This document shows positions 1-11,100 of a stretch of DNA of 64,000 nucleotides, piece by piece. The stretch covers positions 297,239-361,238 of the forward strand of contig BDSI01000100.1 of assembly GCA_003117195.1 (NCBI GenBank). The letters run 5' to 3'. Within the stretch, counting starts at the first letter, position 1; every line of letters begins with the position of its first letter. The position numbers and the translations under genes were made by a program. Below the pieces are notes generated by a model, which saw nothing but the letters and a program-made list of their open reading frames with translations, was not told the origin of the DNA and made no database searches. The stretch is from Eudorina sp. 2006-703-Eu-15 (taxonomy: Eukaryota; Chlorophyta; Chlorophyceae; Chlamydomonadales; Volvocaceae).

Positions 1-470
1 GGGTGGGTGGGTGGGTGCGGGAGTGGGTGGGTGCGGGAGTGGGTTGAGCAGAGCAGTGCAGAGCAGTGCGTGGGGGGCGGGGGGAGGGTACTGGGGCGGA
101 TGGGGAGACTCCAGAGGTGGGGTAGTGTGTCGAGGTCGGGAGAGGAGAGCATGGAGGTGTCAACAGAGGGGGCTGGCCGGGTGACAAGGGGCTCGCGTCC
201 GGAGCTTCGGCTCGGTGTGCTCCCGCCGGGGCCGGGGACATCCTCGGACTGCTGTTTGCCCAGGGTCCGGTGAGATTGCTTTTCTGTGACACGTAGGAGG
301 CCAGATCGCATCGCATCGCCTGAGCACGACCCCCCTCCCCCTCACCCCTTTCCTGCCATTACCTTCTGACGCACCCGCCCCGGACCCTCGACCCTCGTGA
401 TCTCGTGAACGCCCGCTTGTTCCCCCGCCCGCCATCTCCCCCGCCCGCAATCCCCCACGATGCCGTACAG
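1..470. other. left edge: G-rich repeat and probable intron
   Basis: Positions 1-50 are a degenerate GGGT/GGGAGT repeat. The rest is GC-rich and ends in a pyrimidine-rich stretch and an acceptor-like CCGTACAG at 463-470, immediately before the kinase-like exon. Upstream exons of that gene probably lie here or outside the window, but I could not identify one with confidence. Confidence 0.4.
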
Positions 471-1236
471 CCACCTGGCGGGGCGATGCTGGTCCAGCCA
501 CGTGTCGCGTCGTCCCACTGCCGTACAGCTCGTGGCGGAGTTGGAAGCGCTGCTGGCGGACGCGCAGCTGAAGGACAAGAGCCGGCCGCCGCCGCGGGCC
601 GCGTCCGCTACCACTACCACCACCACCACCGGCGCTGGCGGGGTGCGGGCGACCGGGGCGGGCGGCGGCAGCGGCGGCGGCGGCGGCGGCGCGGGGCCTG
701 GCGGCGGCGGGGGCGCGGGGCCTGGCAGCGTCGCCGCGGTGCGGCCCATCTCAAGACCGCCAGGGCAGCTACAGCCTGGTCCCGAGCAGCCGCTACAGCC
801 ATCCCGTCTGGCGCCGTCGCCGCAACAGCCGTGGCTGAACGTGCAGCAGGTTCGATCGGCGGCGCTGGCGGCGCCGCAGCCGGCGGTGCAGCGGCAGGGC
901 TCCCGACTGAGGAGCGAGGGACAGCTGTCACCGACGGTCGCGGCGGCGGCGGTGGCGGCTGCGGCGGAGGCGGAGCTGCCGCCGCCTCCGCCACCGGTCG
1001 GGGAGAATTTGGCGGCGGCACCGCCGCCGCCAGCGCGGCTGCCGCCACGACAGCTGCCGTACCAGGAGCCAAATCAAGATCTGGCCTCGGCGGCGATGCT
1101 GGTGGTCGCGGAGCCGGAGGGCGGCGACCGGCGGGCGGCGGCGGCGGGGGCGGCGGCGGCGGTCGCGGCGGGTCTCGACGCCACCGTGGAGGTGCTCAAG
1201 GTGCAGCTGCCCCAGCAGCACCAGCAGCAGCAGTGA
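471..1236 (+). CDS. terminal exon of a probable protein kinase (kinase C-lobe end plus low-complexity tail)
   Basis: The exon opens just after an acceptor-like CAG at 468-470. Its first ~30 residues carry the pattern RCWSSHVSRRPTAVQL followed by a Leu-rich helix. This is kinase subdomain XI as in tyrosine-kinase-like/MAP3K-type kinases (an RCW, then RPT, then a helix ending in ALL). After it comes a ~220-residue tail rich in Gly, Ala, Pro and Gln, ending in a His-Gln run and TGA at 1234-1236. The catalytic loop and ATP site are not in the window, so kinase activity cannot be judged. A start at 460 is possible but would leave a kinase fragment without a lobe, so I read this as the 3' exon of a split gene. 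A TGTAA at 1435-1439 lies at a plausible distance for polyadenylation but belongs to a dispersed repeat. Confidence 0.55.
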
Positions 1237-1384
1237 CGCATCATCGCGGGGCGCTATTATCAGCTGTCGGCACACAGACACAGAAGACACAGAAGACACA
1301 GACTGGGGATCAGCGCGCGGCCCAGTGGTCGACAAACAACAAGGGGACGACGGAGGCTCCTCGCTCACGTCCCCTCGCCCCGCC

Positions 1385-1450
1385 CGGGACCGCTGGGTTA
1401 ACAGACCTTGGCCAGCGTCAGGCCCGGTCAGGCATGTAACGATACACCCG

Positions 1451-1490
<40 letters not shown>
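1385..1490 (+). repeat. dispersed repeat, copy A, ending in TGTAA and (CA)n
   Basis: The segment GGCCAGCGTCAGGCCCGGTC at 1410-1429 is followed by TGTAA (1435-1439) and then a (CA)n run at about 1453-1488. The same block recurs in reverse orientation at 2871, 42389 and 45893. The order block - TGTAA - (CA)n suggests the 3' end of a retroelement. Confidence 0.6.
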
Positions 1491-1491
<1 letters not shown>

Positions 1492-2800
1492 GCACTTCAA
1501 TCGGGTTGTCGGTAATTTGGGTTCGGGGTTCCGGGTGTCATCTACTTCCGGCGCCTGTGTCGCCTATTCCGCTGGACTTCGCTTCACGCGGCTCATTTCT
1601 TTGACACACACGTGCGCACGGGCGGGTTTCTCTCGAAACACACACGCACACACACTGGCACACACACACATACTGGCACACACACACACGCGCTGTTGGC
1701 GCATACGCCCTTGCTTTTGCTGCACCTTAGGATCAGTAGGTCATTTAGTAGAGTTTCGTCTGCATTAGCCTACGACGTCATAGCCGATACTTCTGCTGGC
1801 GTCACGGCGCCCACCGGCGCTCGACAACGATACGGGGCGCTACAGCATCACGGACTACACCACCTTGGGACTACTTATGGTCGACATACGTCGCCCTGGC
1901 ATATTGGTAACTCTGGTCTCGGTCTCAGTCGTCGGTTGCATTGCTGGACACGGTTCTGCTTATTCGCGGCTCAGCTTTTCTCCTTGCTAACACACGCACA
2001 TGGAGCAGGCGCTTTCCTCGCGGCACCCACACACACGCGCGCACATACTTTGTCTGACCCAGGTTGGTGGACGGACTTGGCGTTCTGGTGCCCGCCGGGT
2101 TCGGATGCAGCGCGGCGGTGCCATGGCCCCGCGGCCACACGGCATCTCGAGGACAAACCGAAGGGCATTGGACCCACCATTGGTGGTGGGTCCGAGGCCA
2201 CGGTCACGGTCGTTGGCATCTTATGGATGCGTGGTTGGTTTCATCATAAGGCTGCAAGGTCTGTCGCACTAGGGGCGCTGCTTGTGCTTATTCGAGACAA
2301 ACTTCCCCAGCAACGCACGTCGCCACCGGCTTCCTGCCTCGTTCGAGGTAGATTTGTTTTTTTGTCGAACGCGCAACGCTGATGTCACCGGCGTAGTGTG
2401 ACCATAGCCGTTGGTGTGGCAGACGCGGGCAGACGCGGGCAGTCGCGGCAGGCGCCGCGCTCGGCGCTGTGGCTGTGGCTGTGGCTGTGGCCGGGCCGTC
2501 CGCCAGGACTGATTGGGGTGTACTGCAATATAGTACAGGACAGTACAGTACGGTACAGTGCGGTGCATATTTTAAGGAAGGGACCCTGGGACGGCCCCCC
2601 CTCCGCCCCTCAGCACCGACCGCTGCGCCGCACGGCACGCAGGCGCTTGCCGGCTCCCGGTCTGCGGGGGACGGGGGCGCGGCGGTGTCTTCGGATGAGG
2701 GCCCTTTCAGAGCGCTTGCCACCGCTGGCAGCAGCTGCTGCTGCTGCTGCTGCTGCAAACCGGACGCGTCCCCTGTCGCTCGATGGGGGTGAATCGAAGA

Positions 2801-2802
<2 letters not shown>
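1491..2802. other. unassigned GC-rich DNA with short CA runs
   Basis: Short (CA)n runs occur at about 1641-1690 and 2027-2042. A CTG run lies at 2734-2755 and a GTGGCT-type run at 2467-2490. Open frames here show no recognisable motif and are explained by high GC and simple repeats. I see no gene. Confidence 0.4.

Positions 2803-2870
<68 letters not shown>
2803..2870. repeat. (GT)34 microsatellite
   Basis: An uninterrupted GT dinucleotide run directly abuts copy B of the dispersed repeat. On the minus strand it is the (CA)n tail of that copy. Confidence 0.95.
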
Positions 2871-2874
<4 letters not shown>

Positions 2875-2965
2875 CGTTACATATCTGCCGGGCCGACGCT
2901 GGCCGGGGGCGCTAACCCGCCCCATACGGGAGACCGCCGAAGCACTCCTCTGATGAGGAGGGGCG
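2871..2965 (-). repeat. dispersed repeat, copy B, with (CA)n end
   Basis: Read on the minus strand it ends ...GGCCAGCGTCGGCCCGGCAG, ATATGTAACGATT and then (CA)34. The match to copies C and D also covers the GAxCGCCGAAGCACTC segment at 2933-2948. The copy is truncated relative to C and D. Confidence 0.65.
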
Positions 2966-3122
2966 TAGTCCACTTAGTCCACACTGTACCGCCCATCGAG
3001 GGGGTACTCACCGCCTACCGTAATCGTCGCAGGACTGCGTCCACCTGATAGTCCATTAGCCAGCTCAACTAGCCCAGGTGCCTACAGCCCCCTTGCCACC
3101 AGACGCATGCTCTACAGCCGCG

Positions 3123-3508
3123 TTATTTGACTACCACCAGGCACGCACACCAGCGCCTGTACACCCTTATCATCGCAGGAGCGCTGCGGTCCTGTAGTCC
3201 TTCAACCATCTGACTATTCAGAGGCCCAGGGGCCAGCCACTCCTCATTCCACTGTACACACGCTGTCAGTAGCGCTGTATATGTCCGCCGAGGCATAGTC
3301 GCCTCCTTGAAGCCAAGTCTTGGCTCCAGCAGCTCCTCCAAGGCCGCCGCTTGTCCAGGGATCCATCCCTCTACACCCCGACCTATTTCATCCGGGGGAC
3401 CGACGATGGGATTCGAACCCATATCTACCGCTAGAACGTTGCCGCCCGGAGTCGAACCTAGGACCTTGCAACCTCTACGCCGGTGCTCTACCAATTGAGC
3501 TACGCCGG
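3123..3508 (-). mobile_element. tRNA-derived SINE (minus strand)
   Basis: On the minus strand a perfect RNA polymerase III A box (TAGCTCAATTGG, 3502-3491) is followed 32 bp later by a perfect B box (GGTTCGACTCC, 3458-3448). A second perfect B box (GGTTCGAATCC, 3419-3409) sits in a fully paired T-arm (ATGGG...CCCAT). No complete cloverleaf folds, because the anticodon arm and acceptor stem are lost. This is therefore a tRNA-derived SINE head rather than a working tRNA. The body probably runs left to about 3123, but that end is not fixed. A GT run at 3509-3531 abuts the 5' side. Confidence 0.6.
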
Positions 3509-3531
3509 TGTGTGTGTGTGTGTGTGTGTGT

Positions 3532-6500
3532 TGGGGCCCGGGCGCGGGGCGGGGGCGAGGCAGGGGCGGGTGAGGGAACGATTTGGCACAAGGGGGGGCA
3601 TGTGGGGTTTCGGTGCCCCGCTGCAGAGGCACGGAGCGGCCTGAGGTGCTCGGGGGTTGATGTTCGGGCACAAATGAGATTCGGGCTCGGGGTTCGAGCT
3701 GACGGGCGCGAGGGTTCAACGGTCAACGGTCAACGGCGAGCTGTTCGGATCATGGCATTCAAGACGTACACGCACACACCAAGCATACGATGTCCGCCGC
3801 CGTAGGCGTGGGGTCTCATGAAGCAAGGCAATGGTATTAAATGGGACAACAAACTTGGGGCGGGGAAATAACCTGGCGGATGCCATCGAGGGCCAGGGGA
3901 TGTGCGGTTGGTGGTTGGGGGAATGCACAGCACAGGATGGGGACCCCAGGCGGGCCCTAGGCGGGCTGCACACATGTGCATCAGCATCCCGCTGTTTGTG
4001 TTTCAAGGGCAGGGGCTGTGGCTGGGGCAGGGGCCGTTGTGTGGCGGACGGCCATTCCCGGGCGTACGGTATAGGACGGTATCCACCGCCCTTCGCACCC
4101 CTGTATGCCCAGCCTACCGCAGTGCCCGCACACAGACGGCACACCAGCGTGGCAACGCCGGGGGGCGGGAAGCTCCCGTGCGGTGCGGGGGAAGGAGAGG
4201 GACGGGAGGCGCCGCAGGGCCCTCTGGCCCAGGTCCCCCCTGGAGAGACACGCGAGCTGACGGACGAGCACGGCGGCGGCGGCGGCTCTACAGGGTAGCG
4301 GCAAAGGAGGCCTCCTTGGCCATGCCCCCGCCTCTGCGGCTGGGCCCCCGTGCAGGGCCCCCGGTGCTTCGTTCGTGGGCCCCGCCCGGTGGGCTGCCCC
4401 TCCCCTTGGTTCCTTGCAGCCCGCACCTGGGGTGTCCCATATGGGGACCCCACCGCCAGAGGGCTGTATTTCTTTTTAACCCGCGCCAGGCATAAATCTC
4501 TGTTTATATCCATGCGCGAGGGGTCGGGGAAGTTTGGGTACAGTACGTAAACAAGACGGTTGGGCGGCGGGTGGTGGTTCTATCACTTGGTGGTGGTGCG
4601 GCCGAATGGGGGCGGCCGCGCGCTCTCCCGTTCCTCCGCATGGGGAGCGGCTGCACGCCAGGCGTCTTGCAAACCACACCGGTCTCAAGAAGGCGCTGTA
4701 CGGCAGGGGCCAGGTGAGGGGCGGCAGCCCAGGATGGACGTGTCCGTGTGTGTATTTGCCGTACGTACATCCCGTGGTGGGTCGCCGGGTCTTTGAGGGC
4801 CCACCTGGCGAGGACCGACGACGGCGCGGTCCTGGCGTCGCGTTAAACAGGGCAGTAGTGCGAGCAGCCGTGCGTACGAGTATGTATGTGTGTACGAGTG
4901 TGCATGCTGCGAAGGTGGGCCATTGCTAGGGGACATGGCAAGCACAGCCGCCTGACGGCCGGAGGTCCCCCGGCCTCTGTATAATCACACGCCCCAGTGT
5001 GCTGCAAGGGGCCGGCCCGCCAGCACACGAACTCGCGGGCGAGTTCCCATGTGGTGCCCGTCATTGGAGGCATCTCGGCGGGCGGTGCGTTGCGTTGCGG
5101 CGCCAGCACACACATGCATACGGCGCCTTCCTTTGTTTACGATTTATCCGGAGGCTCCCTCGAGGGGGTGTCGCCGTACGTGTTGTTTCGACCGCGCCGC
5201 GCCGAGCCGCGCCGAGCCGCGTTCTGGGGTCGTCCTTCGACGCCGCGCGGATACAGCTGGCGCCAGTCGATGTCGACGTTTGGCGCCTAGCCGGGCTGTG
5301 GCCCGGCGCCTCGCGGCCGGGCCCGGCGCGGGGCGGCATTCACCAGCCACAACGGGCGCTGTGGGAAGCGCCGAGGCAAGGACAGGCAGGGCTGAAGCAA
5401 AGCACCTCCGGGCGCCCTTCCCCCACAGCTGCTGCCATTCGACTGCGGCCACCCTGGACCCCGTCCCGTCCCACGAACGGACGCACCCGTGGAGCGGGCA
5501 GACCGGTAGGCAGGCAGGCAGGTAGACTGGTAGGCAGGCAGGCAGGCAGGCGCTGAAAGGCATGGTCGCGCGCAACGTGGCAGGCGGCGGCGGGTCGGGA
5601 TGGCGCAGGCTAGGTCCCCGTTAAGGGAAGAGCTGCGGGCGGCCTGGCAATCTGCGGGAGGTGCGGTCCAATCCGGGGAAGAGGGCTGTGTGGAAGCTGG
5701 AAAGGGGGCCCGCTCAGAGATAATGGCACGAGCAGCGGCAGCAGCAGCTGCAGCAGCTGCTGCGCCAGACCATGGAGCGCGACGCGCGGGTCCGCAGCGA
5801 AATTGGGATTTGGAAACAGTCGGCTTGGACCTCACGTTCGGTGGTGGTTTGAGAGCAAGGGCGGGGTGGGGGAGGTGGGCAGGGGCGGGCGGCGGTGGAC
5901 TTTTCTGATGCGGCAGCTGGCTGCGAGGGTAGTTGCGTCTGAGCAGAAAGCTGCTGCTGGGTTGGATTGAGATCGGGTTGGTGGCACTGAAGATGGCGAC
6001 GGCGGTGTGGTCGGATGGCGCAGAAGCGTGTGAGGGGGTGAGGCAGCTGCCGACCCTGTGCGTCAAGCCAGGGAGGGGATGCCTGACAGCACGGCGAGGC
6101 GCGCCGGATGAGAGGACGCTGGCGGGGTGACTGATACCTTGGGGCGGTCGCCTGCGGGGCCCCGCTAATGAAGTTTTTTTGTCGGGTGTTGAACCCCGCG
6201 CGCGCGCGAGCTGAGCTGCGCTGCGCAGGTGTTTTCCGCATCCTGGTCCCTGAAGTATTTCCTCCTGGGAGAACCTGACCCTGGAGCATTGTTGTGATGT
6301 AGGCTGCTGTGTGTGCGCAGCGGCCTGCCTGGGACACGGCTCGTCCAGCCGGCGCCTGGACTCGAAAGAAATAAGCACAGGAGCACTAGGAAACACCCGC
6401 GATTGTCTGCCGTTGCTGTTGCATCCTATTGGCGCTGCTGCCTGCGGGGGCGGTGGCGGCCTCCGTGGGGATGCGGTTGCTGTAACCCGTGTCAGATGCG

Positions 6501-6639
6501 AGGTCATCAGTAAATGTGGAAGGTGTGCCCCGATCTGGATGTGGATCTCGGTCAGGCCGCCACGGACCGCCAAACGCGGTCGCACGTGTGCGACACACGC
6601 CGCACACATGTCCGATACGGCCTAACGTGTCCACCGACT
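3532..6639. other. GC-rich region without a supported gene
   Basis: Long open frames occur on both strands, the longest being minus 5287-6609, but they are compositionally driven and show no domain. A CAGG-type tract lies at 5508-5550 and a GCA/GCT tract at 5733-5763. One stretch (about 5732-5830, plus) reads as a charged Gln-rich helix and might be an isolated exon. Nothing else was recognised. Confidence 0.35.
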
Positions 6640-8104
6640 ACCGTAGAGCTTGAGAGTTGGATCCGCAAGGTATGGTAGGCTATTGGTGAGGCGCGTGAGA
6701 CGGCGGAGAAATAACAGGAGGCGAGTGCATTAGGTCAATTAGGGCCAAAAATTGCCAAAAATATCTTAAGCGTGGGAAGCTGGGAACAGGCCTGAACGGC
6801 GGGCAGATGGCTCTAGAAAATAATTATTTTTGGCACGTGTAAGTGTAAGAAGACCCATGAGCTATGCGATGCGAAGAATTACTAGCGCGCGCGTGGAGTA
6901 GTACTCGCCTTTGTAGGGCCCCGCGTTGGCGCTGCTGCCCGGTCTAGTAGGGGTTCAGCGCCGCCTGGCCGGGTCTGACCTCATCCTTGTGTGCTCCGAA
7001 TGTGGTGATAGATGCGCTCATCACCGTACATACCAGGGTCCGGCTTTCCGGACGACTGCGGCGGTCGATGGTACTGTACGAACGGAGGCGAGCGCCAACG
7101 AAGCGAATTTGGGCTGCACTGCTTTCCCCATGTCGTGCCGGACGACGGAGAGTGCCGGCGGTCTTGCTCGGTCGTTTGGAGTGATCGGCTGAGAGACTGC
7201 GGTGGCTGGCTGGAAGAAAGTGATGGCGCGCTGACCGACTAGCATTCTGTGATCTTTTGCTTCATGTTCCCACGACATTGCAACGGAAAGGATTACGCAT
7301 GTTCAGGAGGGTGGTCGGTGACAGGCGGTGATCGAGTGAGCGACCGCAGTAACGGTGGTGTCTGCGTGCAATGTGCGTGGCGTGCGCATGCGTGGATTTC
7401 TTGTGTCATGATTGTGAGGCTTGACAGGTTGAGGCATTCTCGTGATGGGTGCTGCCGTCGTCGTCTTGGTCGTTCGAGGTCGCTCAGGGATTTGCCCGCC
7501 CAGGTATACCGGAGACCAGGCGTAAAAGTCCATTAAGATGCACGACTTATAGCTGGGTTTGCAGTATGACGACACATTGGCTTCTTGTATGGGCTTGCGG
7601 TTGTCCTAGGCCCCGTGGCTCTGTCGCTTTCACCCGCAAGCATACCAGATTTGTACGCTGCAACTTGCAAATTATGAAACACCCACGGATGCGGTGGAGA
7701 TCCTCGTGCAGATTCCTGCGACATGATGCAACAGTCTTCTGAGTGCGTTACAAGACGAGAAACCGATATGCCAATTGCTCGACCCCGGTTGGTCGACACG
7801 TCCTTGTAACAGGATCCCAAGTATTTTTATTACTCGTCATTGTCATGTATTACAGTTTAATTTAGCACGAGGGGCATCTAGTCTCCAACTCAGCACGACC
7901 AGTTGCCTCAAAACTCTACTACACAATCACAATTGCAGCGCGATTAGAATACTTCAAAGAGTATCTCAATTGCCCATGCCAGCTTGGATAAATTAACAGT
8001 GATAATTCTGAGATTCTGCTGCGTTGATTTTATCCATTCGCTTGCAAGCGCTGTGCGGGGCATTGACCGCAATCTGGCACAGAGATCGGCCTGTTAAACT
8101 TAAA
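6640..8104. other. AT-richer intergenic DNA upstream of the KPEP-repeat gene
   Basis: Base composition falls towards 50 percent GC and open frames are short. This is the presumed promoter and 5' UTR of the gene starting at 8105. No TATA-like element could be placed with confidence. Confidence 0.4.
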
Positions 8105-11100
8105 ATGCAAGGACCTCATGGTGCCGTGACCAGGGGTGGATCGGTGACAGCCCCTGGAAAAGTTCTTTCTGCTGTGCCGAGCTCCCATCGTCTAGCCGCA
8201 GCCGCTGCACGGCCGTCCGCAGCTCCCCAGCTTCAGCACCAGCCATCGGTGCGCCGATCGACGTCTTGTAATGCAGCCCTGGACGACCCGGATATCGTGG
8301 CGGTGCCCAGCGAGCGTCGCGTCTCTGACGCGTTGACGGATGGACCAGGCTGCTCGGAGCGGGCAACGCCTGTAAACATCGCTGCCAAATCCCTTGCTGT
8401 GTCAACCCTTGCGTCATTGCTGCTGTCATCCGCAACGCCTTCGTTTGCCTCGGAAGCCCTGGACTCAGTTCTGTCAGCAGCTGCGGGCTCGGGTGCCAAG
8501 GCCGCCTCTATGCCCGGTGAGCCCCATGTCCGGGGCCGCACCAGGGGCGTAACCCACATCGCAGTGCCTCCGTTGTCCTTCATCTGCAAATGGGTTTGAG
8601 TTTGGGAGCGAGCATCACTACAGGATTGGTGCACGATCCTGCCCTCTTCCGCGCAATCTTTTCCATCCCGCTTGGCACGGGCGCAGCAGGGGCGGGGACG
8701 GATGAGCTAGGAAAAGTTGATGAGGTGACGGCTCGTGCCCGGCCGGTCGTGCCCGGCCGGTCGTGCCCGCCTTCTCGTGATGGTGACTGAGCTCCGGCCC
8801 CTTTTCCAACTGCGCGGGTCCCCCCCAACCCCCTCAGGCGGCGCCTCGGTCGGCAGCAGTGCCAGTGCGCCACCGCTGGCAGCAGCCACCCAGGTACGAC
8901 GCCCTTCCCAGACAGCCGCCAGTGCTGTCATCCAATTCTCTGTCCCTGCAAGTACTTGTATTGATCCATTCCTTCCATGCATCTCGCGCTGCGTGGGTCT
9001 GCCTGTGCCGTCTGCGCGTCCCATCACCGGAAAGACACGCGCACGCCTATGCATGCGTGTTGCCGTACACCGCCGCGCATGTTGCTGCCGTACCTGCCCC
9101 GTACGGCAGGAGGACCGCGAGTTGGTGGACGAGCTTCTGCGGCAGCTGATCTCCAACGAGCGCCTGATCGCGAGGCTGGTCCGCAGCGATGCCTTCCTGG
9201 ACCGCATGGCGGCCGACGGCGGCCTCATGTCGGAGCTGCAGAAGCGGCAGGGCCTACTGGTCAAGGTGGGCGAAGGCGCCCAGCCGCCCGATTGTGGCGG
9301 TGGTGCGGGTGCGGGTGCAGGGGTCGTGGCAAGAGGGGTGGTGGTGGTGGTGGCCGAAATGGTGGTGATGTACTGGTGTTGTGTGGGGGCTTGGTGGTGG
9401 CGGGTGTGCTTGTGGAGCTCACGCAGGGGGCGTCTGCCGGTGTGTGCACCTCGAGGCGAGGGGCCGGAGCAGGGCGTCCGGGCGCACCGCCGTGTGGCAT
9501 GTACGGCCTGTACGTCATTGGAACAGCGGGGGAAGCAAGGCGCCGGCCAAGGGTCTCCACCGGAGTGCTGGGACGGGGTGAACCTACCTCCCCCCTACCT
9601 GCATTCCTGGCTCAGCTTTCATTACACATACACACCTGAGCAGCTCCGCTGGAGGCTGTCTGGTGCCTGTGACACCCGGGTGGTTTTCTGACCGAGTTTC
9701 CCTGCCGTACCATGCCGCCCCGGCAGCTCGCGTCGCACGGCGAGGCTGCGGTGGTGGCTGTGGCCGATGCCGCGAAGGCGATGGCGGAGGAGGCGGTGGC
9801 GGAGGAGCGGGCCGCCGGTGCCGCCAACGTCTTGTCCGTCAACCCGATCGCCTCGATCGCGGACGCCACCCCGGCGGCGGCGGCGGCGGATGTGGCGGCG
9901 GTGGTGGCGGCGGCGCCGCAGTCGATCCTGGTGGCGGCGGAGCTGCTGGAGGACTCTAAGGAGCTGCTGGAAGCCATCGGTGAGGGCCCCCTGCCTGGAG
10001 TCAAGCGGACGGCGCTCGGAGCCTCACTCGGCCTGCCCGCCGCCCTCGCCGCCCCTCTGTGACCACCTCTCTCTTTTCTGTGTGACACCCTCCCCGCCCC
10101 GCCCCGCCCCGATCGTCGCCGCGGCTGACCTGCCCGGGATGCCGGACTGCTTCCGCGGGCATTCGCTTCCGTGGACGAGGCCGGCAGCAGCGCCCAGGCC
10201 TTGGGCCGGGTCTGTGACGAGAACCCACTCATTCCGTTTGCTTGGTGCCCCTGTCGTTGATTGTGCCACGCCGCACCATGCCGTGCGGTGCCGTGCGCGC
10301 CCTCCCACGGTTGCGTGGATTCGATGTGCAGCCCCGCCACGACTAAATACCGCCGGCCGGCGTTGTGCCCTCCCCTTGTGCCGCGTGCAGAACTGCAAGC
10401 GGCGGACAGCCCGGCCAGCAGCGCCGCCAGCAGCGTTGCCAGCAGCAGCGACGGCGACGTGGCGGAAGCGGTTGCCGTCGTGGCTGCAGGCCCCGCGGCA
10501 TCGGCGCCGCCGCCAGTGGCTCTGCCCCCTGTCGCCGCCGAACCTGCGGCCGCCGGCGCCGTCGTGCTGGCGGAGCTGGCGGAGGCGCAGCCGGCGGAGC
10601 TGGCGGGCGATGACGGAGCTCCAGATGCCCTGAACGACGAGGTGGTTGCGGCTACTGCCGAGGCGGCGGAGCCTGTTGCTGTGGTAGCTGTAGCACCACC
10701 GGTCGCCGCTGAGGAGAAGCCGGCGGATAAGCCGGCGGTGACTGTGACGTCGGAAGCTCAGGAGGTTCAGCCTTCGGTGGCTGTGGAGGCGGCGTCGCCG
10801 TTGTCTTCGGTGGCGGCGGTGGTCGCCGAGGCGCCGTCGGCAGTGCCGGAGCCAGCGGCGGTGGTCGCAACCGTCGCCGCTGTGGCCCCAGCCGCGCCCG
10901 CCGCGGCCGTTGCCGTACCGGACGCGAGTGCCGTCAACGACGACGAGGACGACGACGGGCCGGTGCCGCTGTCGGCGACGGCAACGGCGGCGGCTCCGAA
11001 ACCGGCGGCGCCGCCGGCCTCGGAGGTGCTGTCGGCCGCCGTCCCCGTGTCCAACACGGGGACCCTGGAAGGTCGGCCCCGATCCGCGTTGCTGGCTGCT

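Noticed and set aside
3399..3508. Functional tRNA gene
   Set aside because: A and B boxes are perfect but no complete cloverleaf or acceptor stem forms, and there are two B boxes; a SINE head fits better.
5287..6609. 440-codon minus-strand frame
   Set aside because: Ser/Pro/Arg/Ala-rich with no domain, spans repeats, and alternative frames on both strands are equally open; GC content explains it.
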